DNA of 64,000 nucleotides from Chiua virens (GCA_019787685.1 JAHNUO010000003.1:1240001-1304000); one strand, 5' to 3'. Shown: positions 44,376 through 56,155, counted from the first letter of the stretch. Numbers and translations: made by a program. Notes: generated by a model not told the origin, from the letters alone.

Positions 44376-46495
44376 TCACCAGATACGCTTGACCATTGTG
44401 AACCGAGTAATATCCTCCAATGGAACATGCTTCTTCTTTCCCTTCTTAACTTCAACCTTATTGTTTCCCTGGCCCTCCCCTATTTCGCTGACACGAACAG
44501 CATCATCCCGCCAGTTATCAACCATTTTCTGCAGCTGTTTGTTATATTCACGTTCTTGTGCATCCTCTCCAATGGGATGACGACCAAAATCATTGACACG
44601 ATCGGCTTCTGCTCGAGCTTCCATTCCAGTTTTTCGACTGCCGGCATATGAAATTAGGTTGACACCTAGCAGGACTTTGAGAGCCAAGAAGCTGAGATAG
44701 GTAGGTAAACATAACATCAACGATGAAGGAATCAAAGTACCAGAGCCAGAACAACATGCCCATTGCTATCCATTTTGCGAATGAGTGCAGATCCCGTTGA
44801 TCACATAGGTGACGGGAGAGAATTGGATGGAACGATTGAAGACCTATCAGGATTGCCAGGACAGCCAGCGGAACGGATGCAAAACCAAGGCGTCTTGCGA
44901 CTAGAGGTGATTGGTCAACGTATGTATGCTGAGGCGAGATGTCTTGAGCATCGCTGCAAATGATAGTTGACGACACAAACCTTGCGGGCACCATGCCGTC
45001 CAATAACGCTTGCGGTTGCAAGGTCACGACATAGCACATCAATATACCGCTCGTACACAGATGGACGAATATGATTAAACTTTGTAATGAAGGCATGTTT
45101 TAACCAATCTACCATCATTTCTGAGATCAACACAGTCACGACGGGCTGACGTTGAATCGACGTGAGATATAAAAGACGTCCTCGATAGCAGAATACGACC
45201 AACTCACGTATGAAATGGTCCATAAAACGTTATTGCCTCTGAACCATCCGAAGCTTTTCGGCATGACGAACCCACCAGCGAAGTCAAACTCAGAGCCACT
45301 AAGTTCTATTAAATTGCGAAACGCAACGACGACGAGCATCAACGACAACGTGAAACGCTCAACAATATCTGCACAGGTGATCTGAAAGAGGTTGTCCTTT
45401 TCAAACTTCTTGAATACGCAACCCTTGATCTCGACGAATTGGTTGGAAACAAGCAGAGTGAGAAGTGCATGATCGTAAGAGTTGACCGCGACATTCAATG
45501 AGAGCAATTGGTAGAGCATCACCAGAGTGTGACAAACTGTCAGCATACTAAATTAATCAGTGTGCAATGATTAAGGATGTATGGTCGGCCTACCAACGTA
45601 AAGAGTCGCTAAAACGAAAAAGATCAAGGGGCGAAATAAATGAGACGAAATGGGTGCAATGTGGGATAGCGCTTCCAGCGTAGATCGCGAGAATAGACAA
45701 TCCAGTATGTCTTGTCCGATGGAGGCGCAGAGCCTGTCTGCAATCTATATTCCATGCATGTCAAACAGCGGTCCAATCGATAAATGGGCAGAACCCACTT
45801 CTAGGGAATTAAATATGACATACAGCTTTATAGTGTCTTGGCCGCGAATGGAATGATAAATTTTGCTGGCGTCCGCGAGGGGTATGAGGAGGGCGATTGA
45901 AATAATGACCAACATTGTACGAAGGATATCGGCCTTCTGAGAAGGAGGGAGAGGCGATTTGGACCAAAAAATGAAGTTATATATGGAACGCGAACATGCT
46001 ATGAAGAAGCGGATAGGCTGAATAGTGAATGAGTAGAGGAAGGAGTCCAAGCAGAGGAGGAAACCAAAGCCGATGATCTGGCATCTCGTATGAGAGGTAT
46101 GCCTCTGATAACGAACCACCACTCACTTTCTCCGTTGCCAGGGGAATGCTCAAGAAATTGCTAACCCGCTCCCATTTGAGTTCTTGGTGTGAGTCAAAGT
46201 CGGTTGCTAGCAGCTCCTCACGAAGATAATCCCATAGAGAGAATAGGGGCTTCTGGTGCGACTGCGAAACCAAAGGAGGACCTCTTTCAGCTGGTGATGG
46301 CGAGCGGGCAGGGGGAGAAGGAAGAATGGGTGTGGGTGGAAGGGATGCGTATGTCAGAGGTTGAACGGATGCATCTTGAAAGAGAATTCCCTCGTGCTGA
46401 GATGAAGTGACCATTGGGACCTGCTTGTCCCAGATGGTAGTTCCGATAGAACTCGACGAAAAACGGCGTTTGGAACGTCGCGGAGAAGTGGGCAT
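44376..46495 (-). CDS. TAPT1: TAPT1/EMP65-family endoplasmic-reticulum membrane protein
   Basis: Seven exons can be traced: 46495-46127, 46077-45799, 45744-45594, 45536-45208, 45145-44981, 44928-44741 and 44691-44376. They give a 598-aa protein with introns of 49-62 nt and GT-AG borders. Diagnostic blocks are FLLCLDSFLYSFTIQPIRF (start of the membrane region), YHSIRGQDTIKLYVIFNSLE, ADRLCASIGQDILDCLF, VAVNSYDHALLTLLVSNQFV, EIKGCVFKKFEKDNLFQITC, DWLKHAFITKFNHIRPSVYE and SPLVARRLGFASVPLAVLAI, all typical of the TAPT1/DUF747 family. The N-terminal 100 residues are low complexity and probably cytosolic; the C terminus is charged (KKGKKKH). Yeast Emp65 works with Slp1 in protecting ER proteins. The gene starts 101 bp from the divergent complex I gene. 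Confidence 0.93.
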
Positions 46496-46596
46496 TGTGG
46501 GCGAGTCGAACGAAGATGAGTTCTGAGTAAATGCGGTGTGGGAATGATTCAGGTCTTTCAGTCTCGAAATATTCCGCGTTCAGATCTTTCTTTAAC

Positions 46597-47172
46597 ATGC
46601 ATCTCATCCGAGCAGGTACCTTATTGCGTGCAAAGCCTTACTCTGGGCTCGCTTCAAGCCAGCTTAGGTTTGCATCGAGTGGTGGTCATTCGCACGAGGA
46701 ACACTCGGATGATGCTCAATACAGTCCAGAAGGTCTGTGTCGATTTACTTTTCGGAACTGCGACTGAAATCTCGCAGCTGGATTCTTCACACCGTTTTGG
46801 CGGAACACGGTGCTGCTCTCTCTCCTGGCTGTTTCATTCTACAAGTGGGCGCCGCCGCGAGACGACGATGCATACTTGACACGGTGGATTGCGCACTACT
46901 CAACTCCAGCGGACACCTGGGCTCGCTTGAACGAGAAGCACATGTTACAATCACAACAAGTTACGGACAACGCAGCCGTGCAATCCAAGGCCACGAGGCC
47001 AGGCATAATCCGTTACAGATATCCTCAGTGAGAACTCGTACGATGCAGGGTTGTGATGCAGCATGCTGACACGCGAGTTTCTCATTGCAGGTCCCTGGAA
47101 CAGGCCTCCCCTCATCTGCAACCTGTCGGATCCGTGCCAGATATGAGCGGGGTCATGGCACGGACGGACTAG
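46597..47172 (+). CDS. mitochondrial complex I accessory subunit (NUO17.8/NDUFB11-like)
   Basis: Three exons, 46597-46732, 46778-47027 and 47091-47172, give 155 aa. The first 40 residues (MHLIRAGTLLRAKPYSGLAS) look like a mitochondrial targeting sequence and end near LRFASSGG. A membrane anchor follows, FWRNTVLLSLLAVSFYKWAP, then a matrix or intermembrane tail with DDDAYLTRWIAHYSTPADTW and the C-terminal RYPQSLEQASPHLQPVG. This pattern fits the fungal 17.8-kDa (ESSS/NDUFB11) subunit of NADH:ubiquinone oxidoreductase. The last intron splits the CAG codon of PQS. Another small inner-membrane protein is possible but less likely. Confidence 0.75.
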
Positions 47173-47327
47173 AGAGTGGTAGATAGATACAAGTTGTAAT
47201 AGACCTGGTTGCAATTGAGTGGTCCGTGGGATGGTCTCACGTGGACTTGCGAACAGTTTCAAGTTGGCCCGCTAAACACCGTTGTTCGCGTCTCTTTTCC
47301 TGACCTGTTCCTCAGGTCAAGGTCCCC

Positions 47328-50300
47328 ATGTTCTCGACACTCAAAATATGGCCCTCCGCTCTCCCCGTCTTCTTCCTCGCACGGTTCGCGTTTGCGTCGC
47401 TCCCTCTGGTTGACTTTGACCGTATGGGCCAAGTTGGTCTCCCTGGTGCCTTCGCTGGTTTGAACTTTTTCGACAACTCTACTCCCACTTTTGATCCTTC
47501 TGTCTCTACCCTCTTATCCCGCTCACTACAGGGGGCCCTCACCTCCATCGCAAATACGAATCCTGGCGGCTCAATCTCTTCCGCGTGCGCTATGAATGAT
47601 GTTTATTATATTGCTGGTTCTTTCCTTTCTATTGCCAACATTTCCACAAGCTATGTGGCCTCCTACTCGCCCTCCTCAGCTGCCTTCTCTGCTCTTGGTT
47701 CTGGCGGTCCGAATGGTCCAGTTAGTGCCGTCTACTGTGATTCATCCAATAACAACCTTTGGGTTGGCGGTCACTTCTCGTCCCCAAGTCCTTCTGTTAC
47801 GATTTGGAGCACCAAGTCGCGTTCATGGTCCGCACCTCCCTTCGAAGGTCTCAATGGTCAAGTCATGTCAATAGCTTCCAATGCCTCAGACTCCAGTCTC
47901 TTCTTCACTGGTTCATTCAGCACCTCGTTTAGTGGCGGAGCGACTGCCAGCAACAACAACCCGAACGTTCCCTATTCTCATGGTGCATCGCCGTTTTCGT
48001 CGTCGCTCGTTCCGATACCCCTTCAAGGCGCAGAGATCGTCGGGGCTCCCTCCTCCACTGACTCGCAGTACAGCGATATTCAAACCATCCTTTGTCCTGC
48101 AGGTCCTGATGGACCCGGAAATACATGGCTTGCCGCTGCTGGAAGCACAGCTCTCATCACGATCCGCACGTTTGCCGCAATGAGTGCGTTCGGCGTCCGG
48201 GTTGGAAACACGTTCTTAAGTGGCTATGGTACGACGGCTTTCAGGTATAGTTTAAAATTTTCCTCTTTTCGAATCCTAAGATTTCACTCTAATATGCCCT
48301 TAGCGTCACGTCGATCCCTGATAACACTGTCCAAAGTCTTACGTACGTTGATCCGTCCACCGGCCAGAGTAGGACTTGCACGAGCAATTGTCCGTTGTCA
48401 ACCGATTCCTCGATCCTGTACCAGGACTTCCTTTTCACAGCTCCCATCTCTTTGACCGGTGTGCAAATCACTCTTTCAGAATGGACGGGAAATGCCCCTG
48501 GTCTGCATATGCTCCAACTTCTATCCTCTGGTGCCTTCGCTTCTGCTGTCAGCAACCAAAACACAGAGTCTTGCTTTGCACCCAACCCGTCTAATGTCAC
48601 AATGACTGGCGGCTGGTCGCAGAAAACTGTGGACACAAGCATTCCTGCTACTCTCCAGACCGTCCTTGTCGCCACCGTCCCCGTTGGCACTTCCTCATCT
48701 CAAGCTCCTACCTTCACCTGGATGCCATACGTATCAGCGTCTGGACAATACGTGGTCAATCTGGTTGTACCCGGCTGCAATAACTTTCAGGACTGTGATC
48801 TTCGGACGTCGGTTCAAGTCACAGTGTTCCCCGGGGGTGGATCGCAGCCTTTCGTTTCCACAGTGTCGCAGCAGGTCCCAGACGATGTCGTGGTCCCAGT
48901 TTACACTGGTCCTATCGTTCCTTCTTCCTCTTCCTTTGAGACCACAGTGACTATGTCATTGGCTGATCAGCCAACGGGAGATGGACAAAATGGACAATAC
49001 GAGCTCGTAGCTGGAAACGTCGAGCTAGTCTTGACCTCCGCAAACGTCTCTGGCTCCTCCGGCAATAGTTCCACTACTCTCGGGTCTCAGCGTAGTTTTG
49101 GATTTTTCGAATGGCCGTTGAACTTGAAAACCAGTGTCAATGCTACCGGCATCGTACCTAACGCTAGCGAGACAAACGCTGATGTCATTGGTGTTGATCT
49201 TTACAATGCCCTGGGTGGTGCGAATACCAATTCGGCTTACATCTCGGCCACTGTGCAGCATCCTTCCGGGATTGTCTTCCTGGGAGGTAGCTTCGCCTTC
49301 ACAACTGGCGCACTTAATGGTTCTTCCAATATCGTTGCCTACAAGCAAGGGAGCCTCTTTTCACTTTCCAATGGAGGACTCAATGGCGCAGTTACGTCAT
49401 TTGCTCTCCACGGCGATAATCTTTATATCGGAGGATCCTTTTCCGACACTCAAACTCCTTCGACTCAAGGAAAGTTGAACGGAGTTGCCATGTACAACGT
49501 GGAGACAAACTCGTGGAGTGCGCTAGGAGGTGGCCTAAACGGAGTCGTGGCGGGCATGGGCCTGGCCGGTTCTACTGTCCAGATTGTGGGAAACTTCACC
49601 GAGACCGTGACGCAGGCTGGTTCAAGTTCCTTTGCAGGCGGTTTCGCGACTTGGAGTATCACAAGTTCATCATGGATAAACAGTGGTGGTTTCGTCATGG
49701 GGAACTTCACCTTCATTGGCAATGGTACATCCTCCAGCGGCCAAGAAGTATCCCAGCTCCTCGCTGGAAACGTCCAAATGATGACGGAGTATGGAGCCAC
49801 GGGCATGGTCATGCTATCGAATAGCGGGAGTGACGACCCGACTGTCACTCCTCTGGCAATTCAGCTTGGCAGTTCCGCAAATAACTCGATATTAGCTTCC
49901 ACGACGAGGAAGCGGTACGAGCACCGCAAACGCGGTCCAGCTACCTGGCTATCTCATATGAAGGTTCCCGCTCTGTTCAGAAGACAAGCCTCCACGAGCC
50001 CTTCGATACTGCCGTCATTGCCTCCTACGCCCGCTCCCGCCATCTTGGCCGGGGTATTTTGGTCCAATTCTTCCCATGAGGTGGCAATCATCGGCGGCAA
50101 CTTCTCCTTTTCCGTGTCGTCGTCTGTGAGCTCCCAAGGAGTCGTGATTTATGATCCAGTGACATCCACAGCCACTGCTCTCGCTGGTGACCAGTTATAT
50201 GGAGTGGTTCGCGCTCTGTACGTGGATACCGGAGCTCATTTATACGTTGGAGGAGAGTTTAACCTGACTGGCGCCAACGCAAACGGATTCGCTATCTACG

Positions 50301-51881
50301 ATCTGGTCGGTCAGCAATGGCTGACTACGATTGCTCAACCTATCCAAGCGCAATCTGGCTCCTCCGTTGTCGTGCGCTCAATCACTACATCGACCTACAA
50401 ATCCAAAGCTATCGTGGTCGCTGGTTCCTTTGCTCAGGCAGGCACAGTTACTTGTCAGGGCATCTGTTTGTTTGATACCACCCTGAACCAGTGGAGTTCA
50501 TTGGGTTCTGGTCTACGGGGTGACATTTATTCCGTCTCATATGCTGGCGTACGTCTGTGTCGTATCTTGGTGCAATGTTTCCTAACAAGGTTTTCAGAGC
50601 AACCAAGAGCTCCTTGTCGCGGGCGGTGCCATCACATTGGCTGATGGGACTTCTGCAAATGTCGCACAGTACAGCTTCGCCAACAATAGCTGGAGTGCCA
50701 TAGGTAACCCGACCGTGATCCCTGGTCCCGTCACCGCTGTGGAGGTCAACGATGGTAATTCATCGAGCGTTTTCGCTGCTGGACGGTAAGTGATATTTCT
50801 CATTGTATATCAGACGTTGATGAATTGGATATTTAGCACGAACGATGGTTCATCTTCCTTCATGATATACTGGGATGGCGTTGCCTGGTTCGATATTGGT
50901 ATAAGCTCCGAGGCAGGTTCATGTTAACACCTTTGACTGATACTTGTACTAGGCACGACATTCCAAACCAACTCGAATGTTTCTCAGTTGCTCATGGTTC
51001 CCTTACAAAACACACACGGGTCCAATAGCATCGTCGAATCTGACAGGATGTTGATGATCTCTGGAGCACTGTCTGATTCATCTCTCGGTTCTGCATCTGT
51101 TGTGCTGTTTGATGGGCAGACGTTCATACCTTATCTCACGTCGACATCAGCACAAGGCACGCTCGGATACGTTTCTTCTCTGTTCTATTCGATCGCAAAC
51201 TTTGGTTTCAGCCAACAGTGTAAGCATTTTTTGGATTTTTATCCTGAATCCTCTGACACGAAGACCATAGCCTTCCTCGCGACCGGCATTGTCATCCTAA
51301 TTTCAATCGCCATAGCTGCGGGTGTCGTTTTTCTTCTTGCTCTTATCGGGATATTGTGGACTCTTTTGTCAAGACGAGATGACAAACTTGGGCGGTATGA
51401 AAACGAAGACGATGACGATGATTCGACTCAACACCGGCCGTCGTCACTGCTTGAACACATCAATGCCGCTACAAGGAGCACCATTCTTGGTACTCAAAGT
51501 CCGTTCAATCAGTTTAGCGTTGAGAAGGAAGAAGCGGCGCGGGAGGAAGAGGCTGAGCCAGAGGGAGATCCGTTTGGGCCCGATGCGAGCAATTATCTTC
51601 GTGCTGCGACGCCGTCCGATGCAGTGATCGGAACGATGGCTGCGGAGGAAGAAAGCAGCCGGCCTGCCCACGCGCGCTATTCCTTTGATGCCCCGGGCGA
51701 GGGTGAGCTCGCTTTGACTGCTGGTGTGGAAATTGAAATCCTGGATGACAGAGATAATGCGTAAGTTGTGATTGGCAGGTAATTTTGAGAAGCATGTTGA
51801 CGCTTTTTTTTCAGTTGGTGGTACGCAAGGAACCCTCAAACTGGGCGAGAGGGTGTTGTCCCCGCTTCGTATTTGTATTAA
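47328..51881 (+). CDS. RAX2: RAX2-type cell-polarity membrane protein with C-terminal SH3 domain
   Basis: Seven exons (47328-48244, 48304-50548, 50598-50785, 50837-50898, 50953-51219, 51271-51760, 51815-51881) encode 1411 aa. There is a signal peptide (SALPVFFLARFAFA) and a long, Asn/Ser-rich extracellular part with kelch-like repeats typical of Rax2 (YYIAGSF, LWVGGHF, LYIGGSFSD, LYVGGEF). A single membrane span follows (FLATGIVILISIAIAAGVVF), then an acidic cytosolic tail. The last two exons add an SH3 domain: ARYSFDAPGEGELALTAGVE, EILDDRDNAWWYARN and EGVVPASYLY. Rax2 marks growth sites at the cortex in yeasts and hyphae. The 51-nt intron 51220-51270 could also be read through in frame, adding 17 residues. 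Confidence 0.92.
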
Positions 51882-52106
51882 TTCCCTTTTTGTTATCGTT
51901 GTTTTGCTGCATGACTTTTATACCCGCATTCGGCAAGGTCGACCTTGTGGTCGTTCGTTCTCCATGATATCCGTCTATATTCACAAGACAATTTTCTCCA
52001 AGGACGTTACACTTGATATATTGTTAATATCGATAGAAAGCAAAATCAGTCTTGGACCATGGATCTACGGTTCGGTTTGTGGGTACAATGCAATTAATGA
52101 CAATGT

Positions 52107-53385
52107 TTACTAAATGAAATGGTGAGTGATTGGGAGGGTGAGAAGAGTGAAAGCCAACCTGGAGCAAGGGGTCGCGGAAATGTTTTTGATTGTTGTGAAT
52201 AAAGCCCACTTTTGTTTTGAATTCCTCTTTGCGGCGCTGGTCTCTAAACTCGCGCACGTGACGACCGGCCTCGCGAGCCTCGCCTCTATTCCTTGCTTTC
52301 ACGACCTGGGTTCCCTGACCAAAAGCTCCAAACCCACCCTTGCGCGGCACGAGCGCAGAATGTTTATCTGCGAGAAGACGTCGTACGAGAGCAGTGCCAC
52401 TGTTGGGATCTTCTGGCTTGACGCGTGTGTCGTGGAACGATTGCGTATAATAACGCATCATACTCCTGTGGCCAATGCGTGCGCCAGAAGGAAGGACGAG
52501 TTCGTATTCCGTGTCACCATAGGCCAGCTGGTTCTCAGGTAGATCATCCTCCGCGTCGACCTGAGGCACAACCTCGGCATCCTCGACGTCTTCCCACGCA
52601 TCGTCGTCCTTGGACGTGGCGTTGTTGGGGACTGCGTTGGGTGGATAGGAGGACGTGAAGTCGTAATAGTCTGACATTTCGAGCTTGTCGGTCTCGGTGT
52701 CGTACGCGATCTTGCAATGGCCCTTGTCGATCATGTGTTTGCGGACGGCCTCCAAGGTGTAGAGTTCCCTGCCCTTTCCGTTGCAGAATATGCAGACGTT
52801 GCCGACGGCGATCTTTTCGGCGAGGTACTTGATGAGGCCTGCAAGGTCGACGAGGTAATCGGCATCGGGGATGAAGAAGGAGTGGGTGGAGGACATGTGG
52901 GTGAGATTGTCCTGCAGGGAGGGGAAGACGGCGGTGCAGAAGAGGCATTCGAGCTCGGAGGGATCGTGGGGCGGGGATTCGGAGGGATCGCGGGCGGGCC
53001 GGGGATCGGATGGGGGTTTGATGAGGTTGTCCTTGTGCTTCTTTGAGTTGAGATGGGATTGGTAAGCGTTCTCGGTGGTGTATGTCTTTCTGGAGGGGTG
53101 TGGGTATGAGAGGTGTGGGAGAGGGAGGGGCGTACCCGCAGAGATCGCACCGGGAGGGTGCCAGTGAGGGGGTGTCTTGGGTGCGCTCGAGGACCTTTTG
53201 TGCAAAGACGGCGGCGGTGACGGGAGGGAGTGCTGCGACCCTGCGCTTCATGTTGTACCTGTGGTGGTCTGAGCGGTAGTGATCTCCTACGGTGTCGGTT
53301 AGAAGAGGTTATATAGAGATAGAAAGCATATACGCTGGTCATTTGGTGTATCGAATGCGATGGCACACGCTCTGCAAGTATACAT
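52107..53385 (-). CDS. REI1: REI1-like 60S ribosomal subunit biogenesis zinc-finger protein
   Basis: Exons 53385-53334, 53286-53136, 53089-52159 and a last exon 52109-52107 containing only TAA give 378 aa. It has an N-terminal C2H2-type finger (MYTCRACAIAFDTPNDQR, HYRSDHHRYNMKRRVA), a second (CDLCGKTYTTENAYQSHLNS), a third (ECLFCTAVFPSLQDNLTHMS) and the C-terminal motif region (RSMMRYYTQSF; RRLLADKHSALVPRKGGFGA; HFRDPLLQ). Rei1/ZNF622 removes Arx1-Alb1 in cytoplasmic maturation of 60S subunits. If the last intron (52158-52110) is retained, translation continues for about 37 residues. The start lies 84 bp from the divergent HAP2 start. Confidence 0.95.
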
Positions 53386-53461
53386 GGTTGAGTGATCGTG
53401 GGAATGTTTTTGTAATGGGGGTATGAAAGGACGTACCGACGTTTGAGAGTGAACGCTGCGA

Positions 53462-53468
53462 GCCAATC
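53462..53468 (+). promoter_or_regulatory. CCAATCA box immediately upstream of the HAP2 start
   Basis: The sequence CCAATCA, the preferred site of the CCAAT-binding HAP/NF-Y complex, lies one base upstream of the HAP2 ATG at 53470 and within the 84-bp gap shared with REI1. Chance occurrence is possible. Confidence 0.3.
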
Positions 53469-53469
53469 A

Positions 53470-54524
53470 ATGGGCGATCCTGTCGATCAGCTGCTCTCCC
53501 CCGCTTATCATCATCTCCACTTCCAGAACAACTTTCAAAACACCTCCCAGTCTCATCAATCAAACCAGAACGAAATTTACAATAATTCCCTCTACAGAAA
53601 TACTTCCCCAGTCCCCTCCGAACCCCCCCACCCCCACCACAACTCGCCCAGCCAGGACCTCTTTCACCACATACACGATGTCGACCCCGCCGACAACGAC
53701 CACGTCATCGATGACCAAAATGTCGACGAAGAACCCCTCTACGTAAACGCAAAACAATATTTCCGCATTCTCAAACGCCGCGTCGCCCGTGCTCGCCTCG
53801 AGGAGGTCCACCGTCTCTCCAGACAGCGCAAAGTCCGTCCTTTCCTCTCCACTCCCACCTTCTCCCTGCATACTCACACCCCGTTTCCTAGCCTTATCTC
53901 CATGAATCCCGCCACAAGCATGCGATGCGGCGTCCCCGTGGCCCAGGTGGCCGCTTTCTCACTGCAGAGGAAATCGCTGCCCAAAAACTCGCTCAGCAGT
54001 CCGCTCCGGACGAAAAATCGTCCGCCATTCTCATTGGTTCGCCGGATCCTCAGCCCCATGAGGAACGGCCCCTCCCCCATGAGCAGCCCCCTTCCCAGCT
54101 CACCCCGAGCCGCATCCTCCCGGCACAGGATTCGAGCACAGTTGGTTTAACCACCACTTCCTTTGGCTCCCTTTCCCACACCAAACTCTCCCCTCCTTCA
54201 TTGTCCCCCCCTCTTCCCCCCTCTTTTCCCGACAACCGCCAAAAGACGGGTCCCACCACTCAATCACCCACGCAGTCGAGCCCTATCTTGTCAGCTCAGT
54301 CTCTCCTCTCCCAGCACCCGGGAAAGGCACCTGCAAATCCTTCTGTTACGTTACGTTCTCCCTACTCACAAGCGCAGATGCACCACGTCCCCCACCCACA
54401 TGCACATACGCGACTACGTCACTTGAACTTTGCGGACGGCCTATACCAAGCCGACGAGACTCCCCAGGTCCCATCTGTAGCCGACAATGCCATGATGGCG
54501 TACAGTTCCCAGACCAGCACCTAA
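53470..54524 (+). CDS. HAP2: CCAAT-binding complex subunit HAP2 (NF-YA)
   Basis: Two exons, 53470-53832 and 53892-54524, give 331 aa. The core is unmistakable: EEPLYVNAKQYFRILKRRVA, RARLEEVHRLSRQRK at the end of exon 1, then PYLHESRHKHAMRRPRGPGG and RFLTAEEIAAQ at the start of exon 2. These are the subunit-association helix and the DNA-binding segment, and the 59-nt intron lies exactly between them. The donor is GTCCGT, weaker than usual. The rest is Ser/Pro/Gln/His-rich, as in activation domains. With NF-YB/HAP3 and NF-YC/HAP5 it binds CCAAT boxes of respiratory and metabolic genes. An ATG-less upstream extension in frame is not used. Confidence 0.95.
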
Positions 54525-54699
54525 ATTTAGTCCCATTGATTATCCTGAGAATGGACGCTTTCCACGCGTGTGGATGTAGTACTTATAATGTACCGGCTGT
54601 CTTGTGATCATGTTCTGTCTCTCGCGCCTTACTATCATAGATTACTTTTTTGGATTAGATGAATTGGGTATGTTTTTTACGAGTGCAAAACGTAAACAT

Positions 54700-55318
54700 C
54701 TACTCGACCTCCATGATATCATCCTCCTGAGCTACCTGGATAGACTTTGGCTGTTCTAGAACAGGTGGCTGTACGGCGCGATATAGCACGAGCGCCTGAG
54801 AGTCCAAAGACTGGGATGGCAGTGGAATGAGAGGGGCCGGATGCTGGATTTGCCTTCTGATGCATTCGAGCACTGCAGGCGATATTTCAATCTCCTTTAT
54901 GTCGGGCTGACCTGATTCTATGCTTTTCCAGTCAGGCGGTGACGGCGCAGCGGCGGCAAACGTGTTGGTGGAGACCACTACACATTCGTCTAAACCAGTG
55001 GGCCACGAACAAGCGAAATAACGTACCGGTTGGTTCGACCTCCATCTCGACGGATTCGGAGGGCGTCGTGGGTTCCTCGACGGAGCTTGGTAAGATGACG
55101 TCCGAGGAGAGTGAATCATACAAGCGAGGAGGTGGAAGGGAGACCCTTGGCCGCATATCCACGTCCTCGGAGGGGACAGCAAATGAAGTGTCGATAGACA
55201 TGTGTGCCAGCGTGCGCTCCAGAGAGCCGTATCTGACGCGCTTTCGACGAGGGAGCATGTCATAGGAGAGGGGAGTACCGTCGACGTCGACGTCGTCCAC
55301 AAGCAGTCTGCGCTTCAT
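54700..55318 (-). CDS. hypothetical protein, conserved-looking, acidic
   Basis: Two exons, 55318-55027 and 54977-54700 (49-nt GT-AG intron), give 189 aa. I do not recognise the family. The N terminus MKRRLLVDDVDVDGTPLSYD is followed by a basic patch PRRKRVRYGSLERTLAHMS that could be a nuclear localisation signal. There is a Pro/Ser/Glu-rich middle (DVILPSSVEEPTTPSESVE), and a C-terminal part with IKEIEISPAVLECIRRQI and a Gln/Ala/Glu-rich end (QEDDIMEVE). There is no signal peptide and no membrane span. An in-frame ATG at 55369 would add 17 residues. It is convergent with HAP2 and upstream of the FAM210-like gene on the same strand. Confidence 0.7.
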
Positions 55319-55549
55319 GGTCGAAGGGGCTAACCATGGATGCCGAATGTGTTGAGCCCACGTTGTCATATTAATATGAGCACGGAGTTGATCGCAAGAC
55401 CGTTTTTAGGCAACAACTCCAGAAAGTTCGGTGGCGCTCGAGAAGGGAGCCGAACCACCAAAGTTTGGTTCAAAGTTAGGCATGAGGAGGGTGCATGTAT
55501 ATATGAAATGAGGTATGAATAAAATGCAATGTAATGTAGAGCCCGATGA

Positions 55550-56155
55550 CTAGTCTCGATCTTTTGTAATTCGTATCCTCTCCTTCATTTCTCTCGCTGC
55601 CCGCTTTGCCCCTTCGCCGCCAGCCCAACCCCTGGCACGCAGCCAGCCTACTATTCGCGGTGTGAGTGCGGCGGTGAGGCCCACTCTAATAGGAAGAAAG
55701 AGGGTCTTATGGATGGTGTACGCCAGGACGATCATGGCATAAAGGCCCTCGTGGCTGTCATTGACCGCAACTGTGTTGTCGCCCTCATCTCTGCCAGACT
55801 CTGGTGACCTGTGCAGGAACCCCCATACGGCCTGCTTCACATATCCCGCTGCCTGCGAGACCTGGTCGGCACCCAGGAGTTTGATGCCCACGAACGCGAC
55901 GGAAAAGTCGAGTGCGGAGAAGACGAGGTAGACACCAAGGGCATACCAGCCGTAAGATTTGACGAGGTGTTTGAGTCGCTGTGAGACGGTCGCGTCCGGG
56001 GGCAGGGTGGAAGGGTTTGATCGGGGGGACGTGGAAGTGAGGCGGGTAGTTGTAGTGCGGAAGTAGCGCGGGAGGGTGCGTGGTTGGCGTGAGGATGCGA
56101 GGGGGAGAATGGGCAAATTGGTTCTGAAAAAGAGACGACGGAGGTGATGCATCAT
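55550..56155 (-). CDS. DUF1279/FAM210-like mitochondrial membrane protein
   Basis: A single exon encodes 201 aa. The N-terminal 60 residues are rich in R, S and T and poor in acids (MHHLRRLFFRTNLPILPLAS), as in a mitochondrial presequence. The DUF1279 domain follows: SQRLKHLVKSYGWYALGVYL, VFSALDFSVAFVGIKLLGAD, then a charged loop, and a second hydrophobic segment HEGLYAMIVLAYTIHKTLFL with PIRVGLTAALTPRIVGWL. The C terminus is basic. Family members sit in the mitochondrial inner membrane; the exact function is unsettled. It is divergently arranged with SPE2, 271 bp apart. Introns are not needed to keep the frame. Confidence 0.88.
   Translation of the reverse strand: MMHHLRRLFFRTNLPILPLASSRQPRTLPRYFRTTTTRLTSTSPRSNPSTLPPDATVSQRLKHLVKSYGWYALGVYLVFSALDFSVAFVGIKLLGADQVSQAAGYVKQAVWGFLHRSPESGRDEGDNTVAVNDSHEGLYAMIVLAYTIHKTLFLPIRVGLTAALTPRIVGWLRARGWAGGEGAKRAAREMKERIRITKDRD

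Noticed and set aside
46287..46607. 106-codon minus ORF covering the divergent TAPT1/complex I promoter
   Set aside because: It is in a different frame from TAPT1 exon 1, has no motif, and overlaps both start regions.
52544..53366. Long alternative minus ORFs of 211 and 235 codons overlapping REI1
   Set aside because: They are other-frame shadows of GC-rich REI1 exons; only short stretches coincide with REI1 exon 2.
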